This document shows positions 45,740 through 57,150 of a stretch of DNA of 64,000 nucleotides, piece by piece. Source of the DNA: Endothia cerciana (lineage: Eukaryota; Ascomycota; Sordariomycetes; Diaporthales; Cryphonectriaceae); NCBI GenBank assembly GCA_026119935.1, contig JALRMH010000003.1, forward strand, positions 248,001 to 312,000. The letters run 5' to 3'. Each line of letters opens with the position of its first letter. Position 1 is the first letter of the stretch. Both the position numbers and the translations under genes were made by a program. The notes beneath the pieces were generated by a model, which did no database searches, had not been told where the DNA came from, and saw only the letters and a list, made by a program, of their open reading frames with translations.

Positions 45740-47302
45740 TCATGCGACTGCCAAGGTAGAGTCCAATACGGCATCTAAGGCGTCCAAGGCGCTGTCGTCT
45801 GCACCGGCCCAGTAGTAGTCTGCGTCGATGTCCATCTCCTCATCATGCGATACACCATTTGGCAGTTGCGGCTGTTTGCCCTTGTCGACACCGGCCATCG
45901 GTAGATCGCCGTCACCGTCCTTTGAGCTTTTCTTCTCGTACCCTTCTACGTACGTGTAGTCGTCAAGGTGCCCTAATTCCCCGTCTCGGTAGTTGTTTTG
46001 CAAGCCTCTGACGAGTACCGGGAATTGAGACATGCCACAGTCTGCAATGTCAAGCGCCAGAGAGAGATCGCCCATACTCAGAAGTCCTCTTTCGCTGGCA
46101 AGTTTCGACTCAATGGGCAGTAGGCCACACTTATCCCGCAAGACCTCGCCTCGCTGTGCCGCATCCTCCTCCTTGGACAGTTGTTTCTTGTATTTGTATG
46201 TCTGTATCCAGCCGGAGCCAGTGCCGAAACCGGCACTGCCCGACTCGCCCGGCCCGTTGCTCCGAGTTCTGCTGAATACCGCGGTCAAGACCTCCTTGAT
46301 GAATGATTCGGTTGCAGCTGAGACCAACTGAGCAGAGTCTGGGGCAGCAGATTCAAGACCGGCCTCGTAGCAGTATGGCAGCATACGTGAGTCGATATAG
46401 CCAACCTCGGGAAACTCGCCTGATTCAAGAGCGAGAGGATTCAAGTGTCGCTTCCTAATGTCTTGTTCTCGATCTGGTATATCCGTCAGTAAGCATATCC
46501 GAAGAATGGCCAGCAGTGGTCCAACATACTCATGTTCAGGCCACTACTTGGCGCGCTTTCCTCAGCCAGGCGAGGGCGTTTCGTCCGGTGGTGATGTTCG
46601 GTGAAGAGATCGGCCATGGAGGCGTATGGATCAATCTGGGTGTGCTAATGTCAACATGCTGGTACCAACCAAAGAGACGACGACCATCAGGAGTGGGGAT
46701 CGCCGAGCGCACCTCGTTCTGCTGGAGATCTTTGATGCGTCTTCGATCACGACTGGGCAGTTGCATGACCTCCGCCTTCAACCGCCTCTCTGCGGCATCA
46801 CCAGACGCAGCCTTGCTTCCTGCGCCAACTGCCGGCTTGTCGTTGGCACTGACCCAGGGGGCCAGGCCCTGGTCGGGTATCTCACGGGTGACATTGGCAT
46901 AGAGTGCGGCGAGCAGCTGGTTGTGTAGATGTTCTTTCTCGCCATTGGAAGACGTGATTATGGAATCGATCCGTTCCGAGAATTCGCCCTGGTTCAGTCG
47001 ACCTATACGAATTAGCTAGAATCGTCCTGGCACGAGACAGAGCTGGAACACTCGAGAATGGGCCTACCGATGAAGAACTGGGTCAATGATTCCTTATACG
47101 TTGCCCATTGTTCATTGCCGATGGCAGACTTGAGGGCGGTATATATGGGCTCGAGATCGATTCGTGCAGGTATTATTTGACTAGTCTTGACTGGTTTGGG
47201 GTTCGTGGAGGGCGTAGATACGGTTATGGTCTTGGGTGCGAGGGTGGGTGTCGTGAGGCTGACGGCTGGTCGCGACAGATCGGCTGGGTTGATGTCAGGC
47301 AT
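45740..47302 (-). CDS. HFI1: SAGA complex subunit Hfi1/Ada1
   Basis: Four exons (47302-47068, 47002-46713, 46635-46530, 46473-45740) encode 454 residues. All three introns preserve frame and restore family segments. Hfi1/Ada1 carries a histone-fold and is a structural core subunit of the SAGA histone-acetyltransferase co-activator. Conserved parts are RIDLEPIYTALKSAIGNEQWATYKESLTQFFIGRLNQGEFSERID, the LHNQLLAALYANVTREIPDQGLAPWVSAND block, the DPYASMADLFTEHHHR exon, and the C-terminal LESGEFPEVGYIDSRMLPYCYEAGL. The last contains the histone-fold-like region FIKEVLTAVFSRTRSNG. The acidic C terminus is fungus-specific. The start codon is preceded by a 12-C run only 7 nt upstream, an unusual leader. 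The gene diverges from the GCP3 gene. Confidence 0.92.
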
Positions 47303-48161
47303 TTTGCCGGGGGGGGGGGGTGGTGGGCTCTGGCGGGCGCGATCGAGGGTGAACCGAGGGTGTAGGCAGGCGACGTCGCGTGCAGAGAATGTGCCTACCG
47401 CCTCGCGGCAGGTTCGACAATCAGGGCATGGGACGGAAGCCTGGAGCTATGCAATCATGATTCTCAACTTGGATTGATAAATTAGGTCGATGGTAGGATG
47501 AAGATCGATGGTGATTCTGGGGCTGATGATGGAAGAGGTTGGAATTGAGTTGCAGTTACGAGATGGGCGCACGAGTCGCACCACAGGCACAGAAACCTCA
47601 AATGCCCCAGGCCTAGCCTTAGCCTAGCTGAGGAAACGTCCCCTGGCCGCCGAGTACAGATCACTCAGCGGAGCCCTTGGGGTGCAGGTGGTCTGCAATA
47701 CTAGAACAGGTGCATTTGAACACGCCTGCGCAGGTCCTCACAATATACACAATTACGTGTGTCCCTGGGTCCGCCACTCAAGTCAGAACATATTTTGTGT
47801 ACAGGTAACTTGTGTTCAGTTATTCCACAGAGGCAGGGCGTGATTCTAGCACATGGCCTGCGCATACTGGAGTGGTCTGCGGGAAGGAGAACTGCGAGGA
47901 CTGGGCGCATCCTTACGGCCGCCAAATCGAGTCTCTGTGCAGCCCCCACGAAACCACTAAGTCTACCGCTTGCGGCCAGCGCGTATCACGATAACGCGTA
48001 AGGCTGAAGTCAACATCCACCTTGACGATACATCACGCTGCACTGGACTCTGTTGAACGATTGGAATCATTGCCGCTCCCTCTTCGGCTGCTTTTCATAC
48101 AAATACCCTCAGTGTGTGCGTTGTGGGTTTTTCTCCGGTCAATATTTACCAAAATGCGACT
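47303..48161. promoter_or_regulatory. divergent promoter region of Hfi1 and GCP3
   Basis: 859 bp lie between the two divergent start codons. It must contain both promoters and leaders. On the Hfi1 side a poly(G) run at 47309-47320 (C on the coding strand) is directly in front of the start codon. No other motif is convincing. Confidence 0.6.
47309..47320 (-). repeat. poly(C) tract in the Hfi1 leader
   Basis: Twelve G on the plus strand; on the coding strand it reads C12 followed by GGCAAA and the start codon. Confidence 0.7.
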
Positions 48162-51040
48162 ATGTCGCGCAACAATCAGAAGCATGTCGACGCCGGTATC
48201 AAGCAGCTCGTAGGGCACATCATCCCCAAGGCCAGAAGAGAGGAGGACAGGGAATTCGTACAAGATACGGTGGACGAGCACATCGAGCTGGCACATGCGA
48301 TCCTGAACGAGTAAGAGAGATTTATGCGCTGCGTACCTTTCGGCCCCTGGGCTCTGTTGACTTTAGTTGTCGCAGCACCTCGTCCCCCGCCATCTCCGCC
48401 GACAGTAACCATGCTCACGACCTGATCAAGAAGAAGCTGGTCCAGACCAACCCCAGTGCGGCCCTGCGCTTTACAAACCTCTACACGCGCCTGCTATCTG
48501 TCCCGGTCCTGCAGCAGAAATGGGCAATTCTGTACCTTTTGTATCAGCTCGCCGACTCCCCAGATCCAGACGAACCTTTGCCACTCGAGGCTTTGGGACA
48601 AGTCGCTGAAAATAAGAGGGTCGAGGCCCTACGACGTAGCGAGACGGTGCCGACACCACAATCCTCAAGAGCTGCCTCAAGGGAAGGCGAGCAGTTCCGG
48701 GAGGCTTTTCAGCCCAGCGGCCTGAAGAAATTCCCGCCAGAGAAGGCGGGACGGGGCCCGGATGAGTCGAGGGGCGAGGACGCAAATGAGGAAAATGCCG
48801 GCGCCGGAGGCGTCTCACTGAGATCAAAGCTCCTCTCCGACTATCAGACCGACTTGATCCCGCCGGAGAGCTCGCTTCTAAGGGATCTGCCGTTCACGCT
48901 TCAAGGACTCTCTTCGACATCCCTGCCGTTCGCCAAAGAGAATAGTCTACAACTACCGCCCACACTCCCCCCTCCCCTGATATCTCTCCTACACAGCCTG
49001 GCTGAGCCATCACTCCTGTACAAGAGCCTCACAGAATGGGCCGAGACGCCTGCGGGAGGGCTTCTGGGACAAAGCTTGCGAGCTGCGGTGAATGGGGAGC
49101 TGAGGGCGTATCTGAGCTTGGTTGCGACTTTGGAAGGTCAAATCCGGCGCGCTCTATCCTCCCTAAATGAGTCTGCGCCGCGAAGCGGGATAGGAAAGGC
49201 TGGGGTGACACTGAAACGGATTGTTGTCTGGACTAGAGAGGCAACGATGGGCTTGCGGCTTCTAAGTCTAATCGCAGAGGAGTCAAAAAGCAAAAAGGGC
49301 GGCCAGCTGATATCCTTGATCCACGGCTTCTCGACTTCACACGGCGACCCGATCGTTGCTGCCTTTGCAGAACGCCTGCTGGGTTCCGTGACAAGACCAT
49401 TTTACGACATACTGCGACACTGGATATACGATGGAGAACTGCAGGATCCATATCGGGAGTTTTTTGTCAGGGAACAAGATCCTAATGACGAGGAGCGGCA
49501 TGACCTCAAAGCTCGTGGCATGAGTAGTGTCTGGAACGACAAATATGAGGTGGAGAAGGGTATGATCCCAAGCATCATCACTGACGATTTCGCTCAGAAG
49601 GTGTTCTTGATCGGCAAGTCGCTCAACTTTATCAGGCATAGCTGCGGCGACGCTCCGTGGGTAGATGACTACTCGAAGTCTTCATCCAAGGAACTTAGAT
49701 ATGGCGACACAGCGACGCTTGAAGCATGGATTGACGAGGCGTATAAGACCACGATGAAACGTCTGATGGACCTGATGACCAGCAAATTCCACCTCTTCCA
49801 CCATCTCAGGGCTCTGAAGAGCTATCTCCTACTTGGACAGGGCGACTTCATTGCCCTGCTCATGGAATCCCTAGCAGCCAACCTTGACCGACCAGCCGGT
49901 GCACAATACCGCCACACCCTCACAGCTCAGCTGGAACACGCCATTCGAGGGTCCAACGCCCAGTACGACTCGCCTGAAGTCCTTCGCCGCCTCGACGCAC
50001 GTATGTTGCAGCTATCCCATGGCGACATAGGCTGGGACTGCTTCACGCTGGAATACAAAGTCGACGTACCGACGGACGTTGTCGTCACCGAGTGGGGCAA
50101 CAAGCAATATCTTAAGGTTTTCAACTTTCTCTGGAAGATCAAGCGGGTTGAGTTTGCACTCTCGTCTACCTGGCGACGGTGCATGACAGGCGCGCGGGGT
50201 GTTCTGCAGACAAATGATGCCACGGTGCTTGAGACATGGAAGTCTACCCGTGGCGTACTGGCCGAGATGATTCACTTCGTCGGCCAGCTGCAGTACTACA
50301 TACTCTTCGAAGTGATCGAGTCAAGCTGGGACGAACTTCAGAAGGGCGTTGCGAAAGACAGCTGCACACTGGACGACTTGATAAAAGCACACTCCAAATT
50401 CCTTAACTCAATCACCCGCAAGGGTCTGCTGGGCGCCAAGCGAAAGACTTATCACGAGCAAGCCGCGGGAAGTGAGGACCGGAATGGCTACCTCGTCCAG
50501 TTGAAGGATATACTCGATAACATGCTATCGTACAGAGACTCCGTCGACGGCTTATACTCATGGTCCGTCTCGGAATTTACTCGCCGGCAGGAGGCGGACG
50601 TACGCACGACCTCCGCAACCGCAATGGGCACCAGTACGGGTATTCGACGGCAGCTCTTCCCAGCCCGCCAGCAAGGACACATGAAGACAGCCTCAGCGGC
50701 AACATCCACCCGCGGCTCGCAGCCCAACACGCCCATCGTCGAGGCGTCCACCTTCGACGACCCCTTCGCCTCCTTCGACTCCGCCGGGGCCGAGGTAGTC
50801 TCTGAATTCCCCGCATTACAAGAGCGGTTAAAGATGCTGGCCACCGCATTCCAGAAGAAGCTGTGCGCTCTGCTTGGGGATCTGGCGTACCAACCTGATG
50901 TGGATCTGCGCTTCTTGGGCGTCGCGATGAACTTCAATGATGCCTATGTGCCCACAAGACCGAAGTCGAGTAGGCACCAGGCGGGGGTCCCGGCCGGTGT
51001 GATGCCTGGGTCGGCCGGTGCCCGGGACGGGGCGGAGTGA
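48162..51040 (+). CDS. SPC98: gamma-tubulin complex component 3 (GCP3/Spc98)
   Basis: Two exons, 48162-48310 and 48376-51040, encode 937 residues. The short first exon (MSRNNQKHVDAGIKQLVGH...) is joined over a 65-nt intron. GCP3 binds gamma-tubulin with GCP2 to form the small complex that nucleates microtubules at spindle pole bodies. The N-terminal region up to residue ~200 has helices typical of GCP3 (ALRFTNLYTRLLSVPVLQQKWAILYLLYQLAD). The GRIP1 domain begins at LLRDLPFTLQGLSS (about residue 217) and includes ITEFVE-type helices, GLRLLSLIAEESKSKKGGQLISLIHGF and RPFYDILRHWIYDGELQDPYREFFV. The gamma-tubulin-binding GRIP2 domain is at about residues 530-820, with MTSKFHLFHHLRALKSYLLLGQGDFI and YLKVFNFLWKIKRVEFALSSTWR. 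A Ser/Thr/Pro insert lies near residues 810-870. The C-terminal end, RFLGVAMNFNDAYVPTRPK, is typical. Confidence 0.95.
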
Positions 51041-51722
51041 GGTTGACAGGACGAGAGTGGGATGAGCAAAGCACACAAGATATAGTATAGTGACACGAGG
51101 CCGTCTTGGCCGTGTAGCTGAGCCAACATCCGACGGCTGTATTGGACCCGGCCTGGTGTCCATGTAGATATTTACGAGAAGGCCATGGCGTTTAGCGTCT
51201 CGACTTTGAGAACCTTGGAGCACGCTTGTAATGAATCAACGATACCAAACACTCAACATATAGCGCTTCGCATGGTGAGACGCCACTTTGACAAGGGCCG
51301 GGGGCTTATTCGCGATCTGGGCACGGAACGAAGCCTGATGATCGAATCAATTGAATTCAATGTTTGTATGGCGTTGAGAAAGAAGTAGGGAAGAAGAAGA
51401 AGAAGAAGAAGAAGAAGAAGAAGAAGAAAAAGTCAAGATGGTATCAAGTGAGGATATCTGTTTCGCGCCGTTCGCTCCATAACATCATTTGCCGTCGTTG
51501 AACAATCCCCACACAGTAACAATTCAGGTCACCCGTACACGCCTTTGGGCGCATAGAAAAATTCAAGGACAGGCACCAAAGATTCCGCCCCTTCAGTTCC
51601 CGCCGTCAAGGCGACAACCGTATGCCTCGCAAGTCCGAGCCCCAGCCCGAATCGCGAGCTGAGCGAGAACAGGCCAGCGCGGGGAGTATCCGCATCCCCC
51701 CCCCCCCCCGCCAAACCCCCGC
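51041..51722. other. convergent 3' regions of GCP3 and the MARVEL gene
   Basis: Contains the AAG microsatellite at 51391-51432 and a run of 14 C at 51696-51709 only about 14 nt past the stop codon of the MARVEL gene. No gene is supported. Confidence 0.65.
51391..51432 (+). repeat. AAG trinucleotide microsatellite
   Basis: About thirteen uninterrupted AAG units followed by AAAAG. It lies between the 3' ends of two convergent genes, about 350 nt after the GCP3 stop codon. Confidence 0.85.
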
Positions 51723-52302
51723 TCAGACCCTCGAGCGGCGGTACCACCTCCTCCGCGAGGAGGTCGTGGCCGTGGTCTCCGTGTGCCTCCGGACCCAGTG
51801 GAGCCCCAGCAGCGTGCTGGCGAGCCAGCACAGGGCGCTCAGGAAGGCGAAGGCCTCGTCGGCCTTCCAGCTGCCGCAGTTGGTGCCGTGCAGGCCGATG
51901 CCGCTCCAGTCGAAGGTGTAGCCGCAGCTGTCGCCGAGCCAGTTGACGATGAGGGCGAAGGCGACGAACCAGCAGATGGAGAGGACGAGGTCCGTGGGCC
52001 AGTGGATGAAGCTGCCCGAGAAGGGGATCAGCCAGATGATGGAGAAGAAGATGGACAGGCCCGCGACGACCTCGGTGTAGATGAAGCGGCCGAGGGACCA
52101 GGAGGAGGCGCCGCGGGACTCGTGGAGGAAGTGGCCCGTGATGCCGGCCACGATGCAGGAGAAGACGAGCTGGAGGGGTGTGTTAGCATGTTGAGGGCCT
52201 CAGTCAAAACATGGGATCATTGGTTTTGGGGGGGGGGGGCGGGGAGGGGGGGCTCACCTCCGCCAGGCGGAAGATTATGGAGAGTAGGTCTGTCAGGATC
52301 AT
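51723..52302 (-). CDS. MARVEL-domain four-helix membrane protein
   Basis: Two exons, 52302-52258 and 52169-51723, encode 163 residues. The first 15 residues (MILTDLLSIIFRLAE) form the start of helix 1 and continue in exon 2 as LVFSCIVAGITGHFL. Three more helices follow: FIYTEVVAGLSIFFSIIWLI, LVLSICWFVAFALIVNWLG and DEAFAFLSALCWLASTLLGLHWV. This is the standard MARVEL topology. SCGYTFDWSG before a Cys-containing loop (GTNCGSWKADEAF) is conserved in fungal members. MARVEL proteins shape or sort membranes; yeast relatives Nce102 and Fhn1 sit in eisosome domains, but an exact orthologue cannot be assigned. The basic tail (SSRRRWYRRSRV) is cytosolic. The intron contains a coding-strand C12 run next to other C-rich sequence. 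Confidence 0.9.
52228..52239 (-). repeat. poly(C) tract in the MARVEL gene intron
   Basis: Twelve G on the plus strand (C on the coding strand), about 20 nt downstream of the donor site and preceded in the coding sense by another C-rich run. Confidence 0.65.
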
Positions 52303-53088
52303 CTTGGAAGATTGTGCCGGGATCTGATCTAGGTGTGGTTGTTGTGGAGTATAGACCGGATTCAGAGTCGCTGTTCTCAATTCCTACAGGTTTGATGCTC
52401 ACGCAGGATTGTCGCTGTGTAAGGGAAGATTCAGAGAGGGGGGGGGGGGGATGAGGGTGTGGCAAACATTATGTATCCAGAGAGGGCTGCCTCAAGTCAC
52501 CATGAGTCCTCTAGCGCAAAACATGCCCAAGCGCAGCGAAGAGGCAAAATCCTGTTTGAGAGGCGGAGCAGCGTCAAGAAGCGTCAAGCAGCGTCACTAA
52601 CACCACGCGAGACAAGCTGCCCTCCTCGGTAGGTACAGAGACATGCCGACCCATGAGCGCGATTCCGACAAGTCCCAGTCACTCACCGAGAGCTCACCAC
52701 GCCCCCAGGTGTTGCGTGCCGCCCAGGGCCTAAAGACATGGATCCGTACCAAGATTTTGTGCCTCATATGTCGTGGTAATACGTCATCCGTCCAGGGCTG
52801 TCCAGACCTCTGGCTCAGGCAGAGCGGCTGGGTAGAATTCTAGCCCTGTCGTAACGCGTCGATCGCCGCCTTTGACTGTCGTGCATCCTTGATTTGTGCG
52901 GGTTATGGTGTGAGGTCGTATGGTATCCCTGGAGCGTGGCTGGTCACAACAGCGGCTGTGGCGTAATCGTGCAGGGAGGAGCCGGTACTTACATACTGTA
53001 ACACGCAACGGCGGTGACGAGCCTGTCGGGGAAAAGAGCTAGGGGGGGGGGGGTGGTGGGGCCCTCAGCTACAAGCAGCTTGGCCTCT
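52303..53088. other. MARVEL gene upstream region
   Basis: Poly(G) tracts lie at 52438-52450 and 53042-53053. A short tandem GCGTCAAG-type repeat (52570-52590) is also visible. No gene is supported. Confidence 0.6.
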
Positions 53089-53418
53089 TCACGCGTTCCG
53101 TTCCGTGACCCCGGGAGGCTCAGATTCCCGGCTCACACCATCCAAGGACGGGCGGGTGGGCAATGTATAGTTCACTCCCGAAGGGGTGACTAGCAAGGAT
53201 CTCTGGAAGCAGTTTTGTTGCTCAACCCAGAGCGAACAGTCATGTCCTCTGATATGGTGTATGTTTGCTGCTTCACGGAGTGTTAGTTTCGAGTGGTCGG
53301 GACGGTGCCTCCGTGGGATGTTGGGGTAGGTGAGTACAGCTGTCTCCAAGAGGACCTCATTGCCGCCGAACATCGCCCAAGAACCACAGACCTCGCGAGG
53401 TAGATAAGGTGAGGGCAA
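53089..53418 (-). CDS. possible coding remnant, unknown
   Basis: A frame of 109 residues with protein-like composition rather than low complexity: VCGSWAMFGGNEVLLETAVLTY, LTLREAANIHHIRGHDCSLW and EQQNCFQRSLLVTPSG. I cannot name the family. It lies about 235 bp downstream, in the same orientation, of the decayed protease-like gene. It could be its former C-terminal part, a separate small gene, or chance. Confidence 0.3.
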   Translation of the reverse strand: MPSPYLPREVCGSWAMFGGNEVLLETAVLTYPNIPRRHRPDHSKLTLREAANIHHIRGHDCSLWVEQQNCFQRSLLVTPSGVNYTLPTRPSLDGVSRESEPPGVTERNA

Positions 53419-53653
53419 TGATTAGCCCTTCAGGGTCCCGTGGTACACGTGTGCGCTGTGCCGTGCGATATTCAGGATCCTTGCTCTCATCCATGTCGTT
53501 ATCTGTACCGGGGGGAACTGGTCTGCGTTGCGTAGCCGGAGTCTGGTATCCTGATCACGCGTGATCTACGGCCGCGTTTGACAGTGGTACCAGCTCTACC
53601 ACGGCATCTATTGCTGTCATTGTTGAGACGGGAGGAGACGCCTCCGTACAACA

Positions 53654-55276
53654 TCATAACCGAGAGTAACTCGGCCTGAGGAAGCCGCACGCCCTGTGCG
53701 CCAAGGTAGAGAGGGCAATGTCCCGAAAGGTGTCTTGGATTGGCATCACATATGCCTCGCCGAGGGAATCCAGGGACACAATGTGGCTGTGAACCTCGGC
53801 CGTGAGACTGTCTACCACCCCAGGAGCCAGAGTCCCCATTCCTTAGAATCTGCTCATGTGTCAGTCGATGCAAAGAAAAAGAAAGAAAAAAAAACGGCTT
53901 TGGCACGAGGTGATCCAGACGAGCTTACATGACCCGTTAGCGGGAATGAAATCCAGCGTGTTGACTAACATGTTGCCAGGTGCCACCATTTAGCAACGAC
54001 GACCCTTCGGATAGCCTACCATGCTGGTTCCCATGTGGAGTGATGACCATTGCCTTGCGAGGCAGTGCAGGCTATGGAATGCCGCCTTGTGTGCTGAAGA
54101 GCTCCAGGGCAGGGTGGTGGGAGTGTGAGTCTGTCTCCACTCCATTTGGCTGATAATATCGACGCTTCAACTCGAGAAGAGCCCAATCGCGATTATGTGG
54201 CATTTGCCCCTGATCTGTTGAGAATGCGAGTACGTGTCCGATACCAGCGAGGCCACGTCGGAAGCGAAAGGCAGCCCGCAGCTTTCACGAACCGAGCCGG
54301 CAAGGCTCGAAAGATCGGACAACGGCATCCAAGAACCGTAGGCCATATCTGTAGGCATGGGCCGATGGTCATCGCCGGCACCATGCTCTATTCGCTCTGC
54401 CTCGGCCTCACCGCCGTACCCATCCGAGTCTGAATTTGAGTCTTCGTATGAGTCTCCCAGTATCGTCGAGGGCACTGCACTGACCATCAAGATGTTGAAG
54501 AGTCAGAGCAGCGAGGCAGTGGCCGGCAGTGAGTCCATACAGTCTAGGCTGGGATTGGGGGGAAATCAGCGACAATGAGTACCCCCGACGGCAGCGCGAC
54601 TGCTGCGTTGATCCACCTTCACCGTGATAGCCCTTCCACATAAAGTGTCAGACGGCATGTGTGGAACGTACACCTTGATGGCTCCCGGGTTGAGGACTTG
54701 TGGTTGACCAACGTGGCGATGGTCCGAGTCTCGATCAAGCGACAGATCCACTAGCCGTACCAAGCCATCGTCGACAACCCTGACTTTAAAATCGGACCCA
54801 ATATCCTCGAGGGCGTGCTCCTGGGAAAAGAACCTTCTCACCCTCCCTGTTGCCACCTTCTCGCAGTGCACAATAATGTGTAGTTGAGCCTGGCACTCAC
54901 ACGGGCCCAGATATCTCAATTTCATTGAGGTGTCTCCGACGTAGGGTGACTTCTTGGCCAGCCCTTTGCGTACCGGCTTGCTCACTGCTTCCCAAAGGGG
55001 TCGACTGTAAAGGAACCTCAGGTCCACGAACTTTGCGAGCAGGTCCTCAGGTATGTCCGTTGCGATGAACTTGGGGGTACTAAGCTGCCAATGCGGCGCA
55101 GAGAGCTCTTCTAGTATGTTTGGCTGGGCGTCGCTTGCAGCGGGAGAGCAGGTACAAGTCGGCGTTTCGGTCAAAGAGGCATACCCAGAATCTATGCCGC
55201 CGCTTCGGCGTTTGAGAACGACTTGTCCATGCTCGGCCGTGGCGGCGCATTGAGGGGTGTGGCTTGGAGGCGACAC
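53654..55276 (-). pseudogene. decayed chymotrypsin-fold-like (trypsin-like) accessory protein gene
   Basis: The intact first part (55276 to about 54587) encodes about 230 residues: a disordered start, then FVDLRFLYSRPLWEAV, MKLRYLGPCECQAQLHIIVHC, RVRRFFSQEHALEDIG and SDTLCGRAITV, a pattern seen in many uncharacterised Sordariomycete proteins. After it, three motif blocks that together resemble a serine-protease triad lie in different frames: YGLTAGHC (His codon 54521-54519), NRDWALLELK (Asp codon 54188-54186) and GDSGSW (about 53834-53817). VVDSLTAEVHSHIVSLDSLGEAYVMP follows in yet another frame. I count five frame breaks (near 54582-54586, 54456-54458, 54207-54210, 53989-53991, 53818-53821) and one in-frame stop (54074-54072). 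One canonical intron (53928-53850, GTAAGC, CTGAC branch, GCAG) remains. In relatives such a domain can stand alone or precede NLR-type modules; its role is unknown. No restored product is claimed. Confidence 0.7.
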
Positions 55277-57150
55277 AACTGAATCATCCCGGGTCCCTTC
55301 GGCCGGCTCTCTGTTTCCCCACCATTTATTCCATGACGTTGGAGATATTCAAGGCCTTGAACGCCTCAGTAAGCCTTTTACCAGCCTTGGAGGCTTTCAA
55401 TGCTTCTCCAGAGGGTCCTGGAGCCATGATCGTGACCGTGAAGCGTTGCAAGAGTGGTCTGGAAGCAATGGGCGAAGAGGCTTCGCCACGACAAGAATCC
55501 CCGTGAAAGGTGACGGAGTGGAAGTTGAGAACCCGGGGCCTGGGGAGGAGTCGAGGCAGAATCGCAGATCAAGTAAGGCTCTGTTGACGAAACTTGAAAA
55601 GCACTGCCCGCATCGCATAGCCACCATATTTTTTTTCACATTCATCTATGTACATTAGTACCCAACAATCGCAAGCCACACCCTGGTGAGGGGGCATCGG
55701 GGGCATTAGGGGGAAGCGTTGGTGGTCCCGTATAGGCAGTCTGGATGAACGTCCGTATTTCTATCATCTAATCCTTCGCGTATCTACCCACCAGCCATCT
55801 GGCAAACGTCTCTCGCCTGGTGAGGCAATGTCTCATGCACTCGAAGTTACCGGCATAAAGACGATCTCTTTGATAGCTCAGGCATTGTGGTCCTGGCCAC
55901 CATGTGAGCGATGCCCGGGAGACGACGAGATCTGCAAATCTGAGGCGTCCCCTCTCCGCCGGCGTCGTCACCTTGAACGATACCTACAGTACTATCGCGG
56001 GATTATCACAGCATACATCGACTACACGGGACCAAAAGACAGGATCTTTCATTATCATGAAGGCATATGCGTAGCTATCTCCGAGCTCAGGTCTAAATTC
56101 GGACGCCACACGAGTCGAATTTCACCGGCTGGCGTTTCCCGCAGTGCACCAGTGCGAGTGAACTCCAGAACGCTTCGACGCCTGTGATCAAGGTCATGTT
56201 CATGACAGATTGCTCTCCTGCATCCCAGACTTCCGACAGGCTCGACGTAGGCATATTCGGGCCACCGGCGTCCCGTTCAGCAAATATTTGCAAGATCACT
56301 TTCCGACAGAAAGCCATCCCGGTGTTCACCAGCATAGAAGGCGGCCTACTGAGCGAGGTGAGAAGACTTGAGAGCAACGAAACTTGCAAAGCACTTGGGC
56401 ATATCGTTCCAGGCTACGTATGACGTCCGGAATCACCTGCGCTTCAATCGCAAGAGAAATATACTGGAGATCTTTCATTACACATCGTTCCTCAAGGAAC
56501 AACTGAAGTAGACCCAACAAAGTCGGTGATGCACCATCGATGTCCTCCTACGTCAGCCTGTGAGTAAATCTCGAACCTTGTTGGTCCAAATCATGGGTGT
56601 CGGTCGGCGGCTAACAGATCAGGGGGTGAACAATGCGCCCCATATCGGATGGAATGAGCTTGAAGTGGCTCTCCTCTTTCTTGCACGCAGTGGTACCAAT
56701 CGATCTCCGCGCTCGTGTCTCCTTTGAGTACGGAGAACGCTGAGAGACACGAGGCCTGACTGAATCATATGCTGACAGACTGCATCACCGAGGTTGCCAC
56801 CACCTTACCTCATGGGCACCCGTGGTGATTTCGCGACGGTCATGCACAGCACGAAGATAACTTGGAAAGGATTTCAGCAGACCAACAACATTGCCTAATA
56901 ATCCGACCTACGAAGAGACGAAAAATTATCAGAAGGTAGAAATGTCCTCTTGCCCACACTTCAGGTACCCGGCGCCCACCATTCTCAGAAGACCAGTAAT
57001 CAGTCCGCCAGGAATCCCATGCCTCGCAAAAACCAACTTGCTCCGCGAACACTGCCTCCTAGTCGGTCACAAACTAAATGCGAATATCGACCTCTTCACC
57101 ATACATAGTCGAAGCAGGAGAAGAGAATCCGGGCACTGGACTTGTGCGCA
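55277..57150. other. decayed or unassigned stretch before Spt16
   Basis: No complete gene was found in 1.9 kb. On the minus strand, fragments between 56520 and 55768 look protein-like (LTRRETFARWLVGRYAKD at 55830-55768, GMAFCRKVILQIFAERDAGG at about 56320-56260). They lie in different frames with stops between them and could not be joined by splice sites. Decay of another accessory gene is plausible. Confidence 0.45.
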
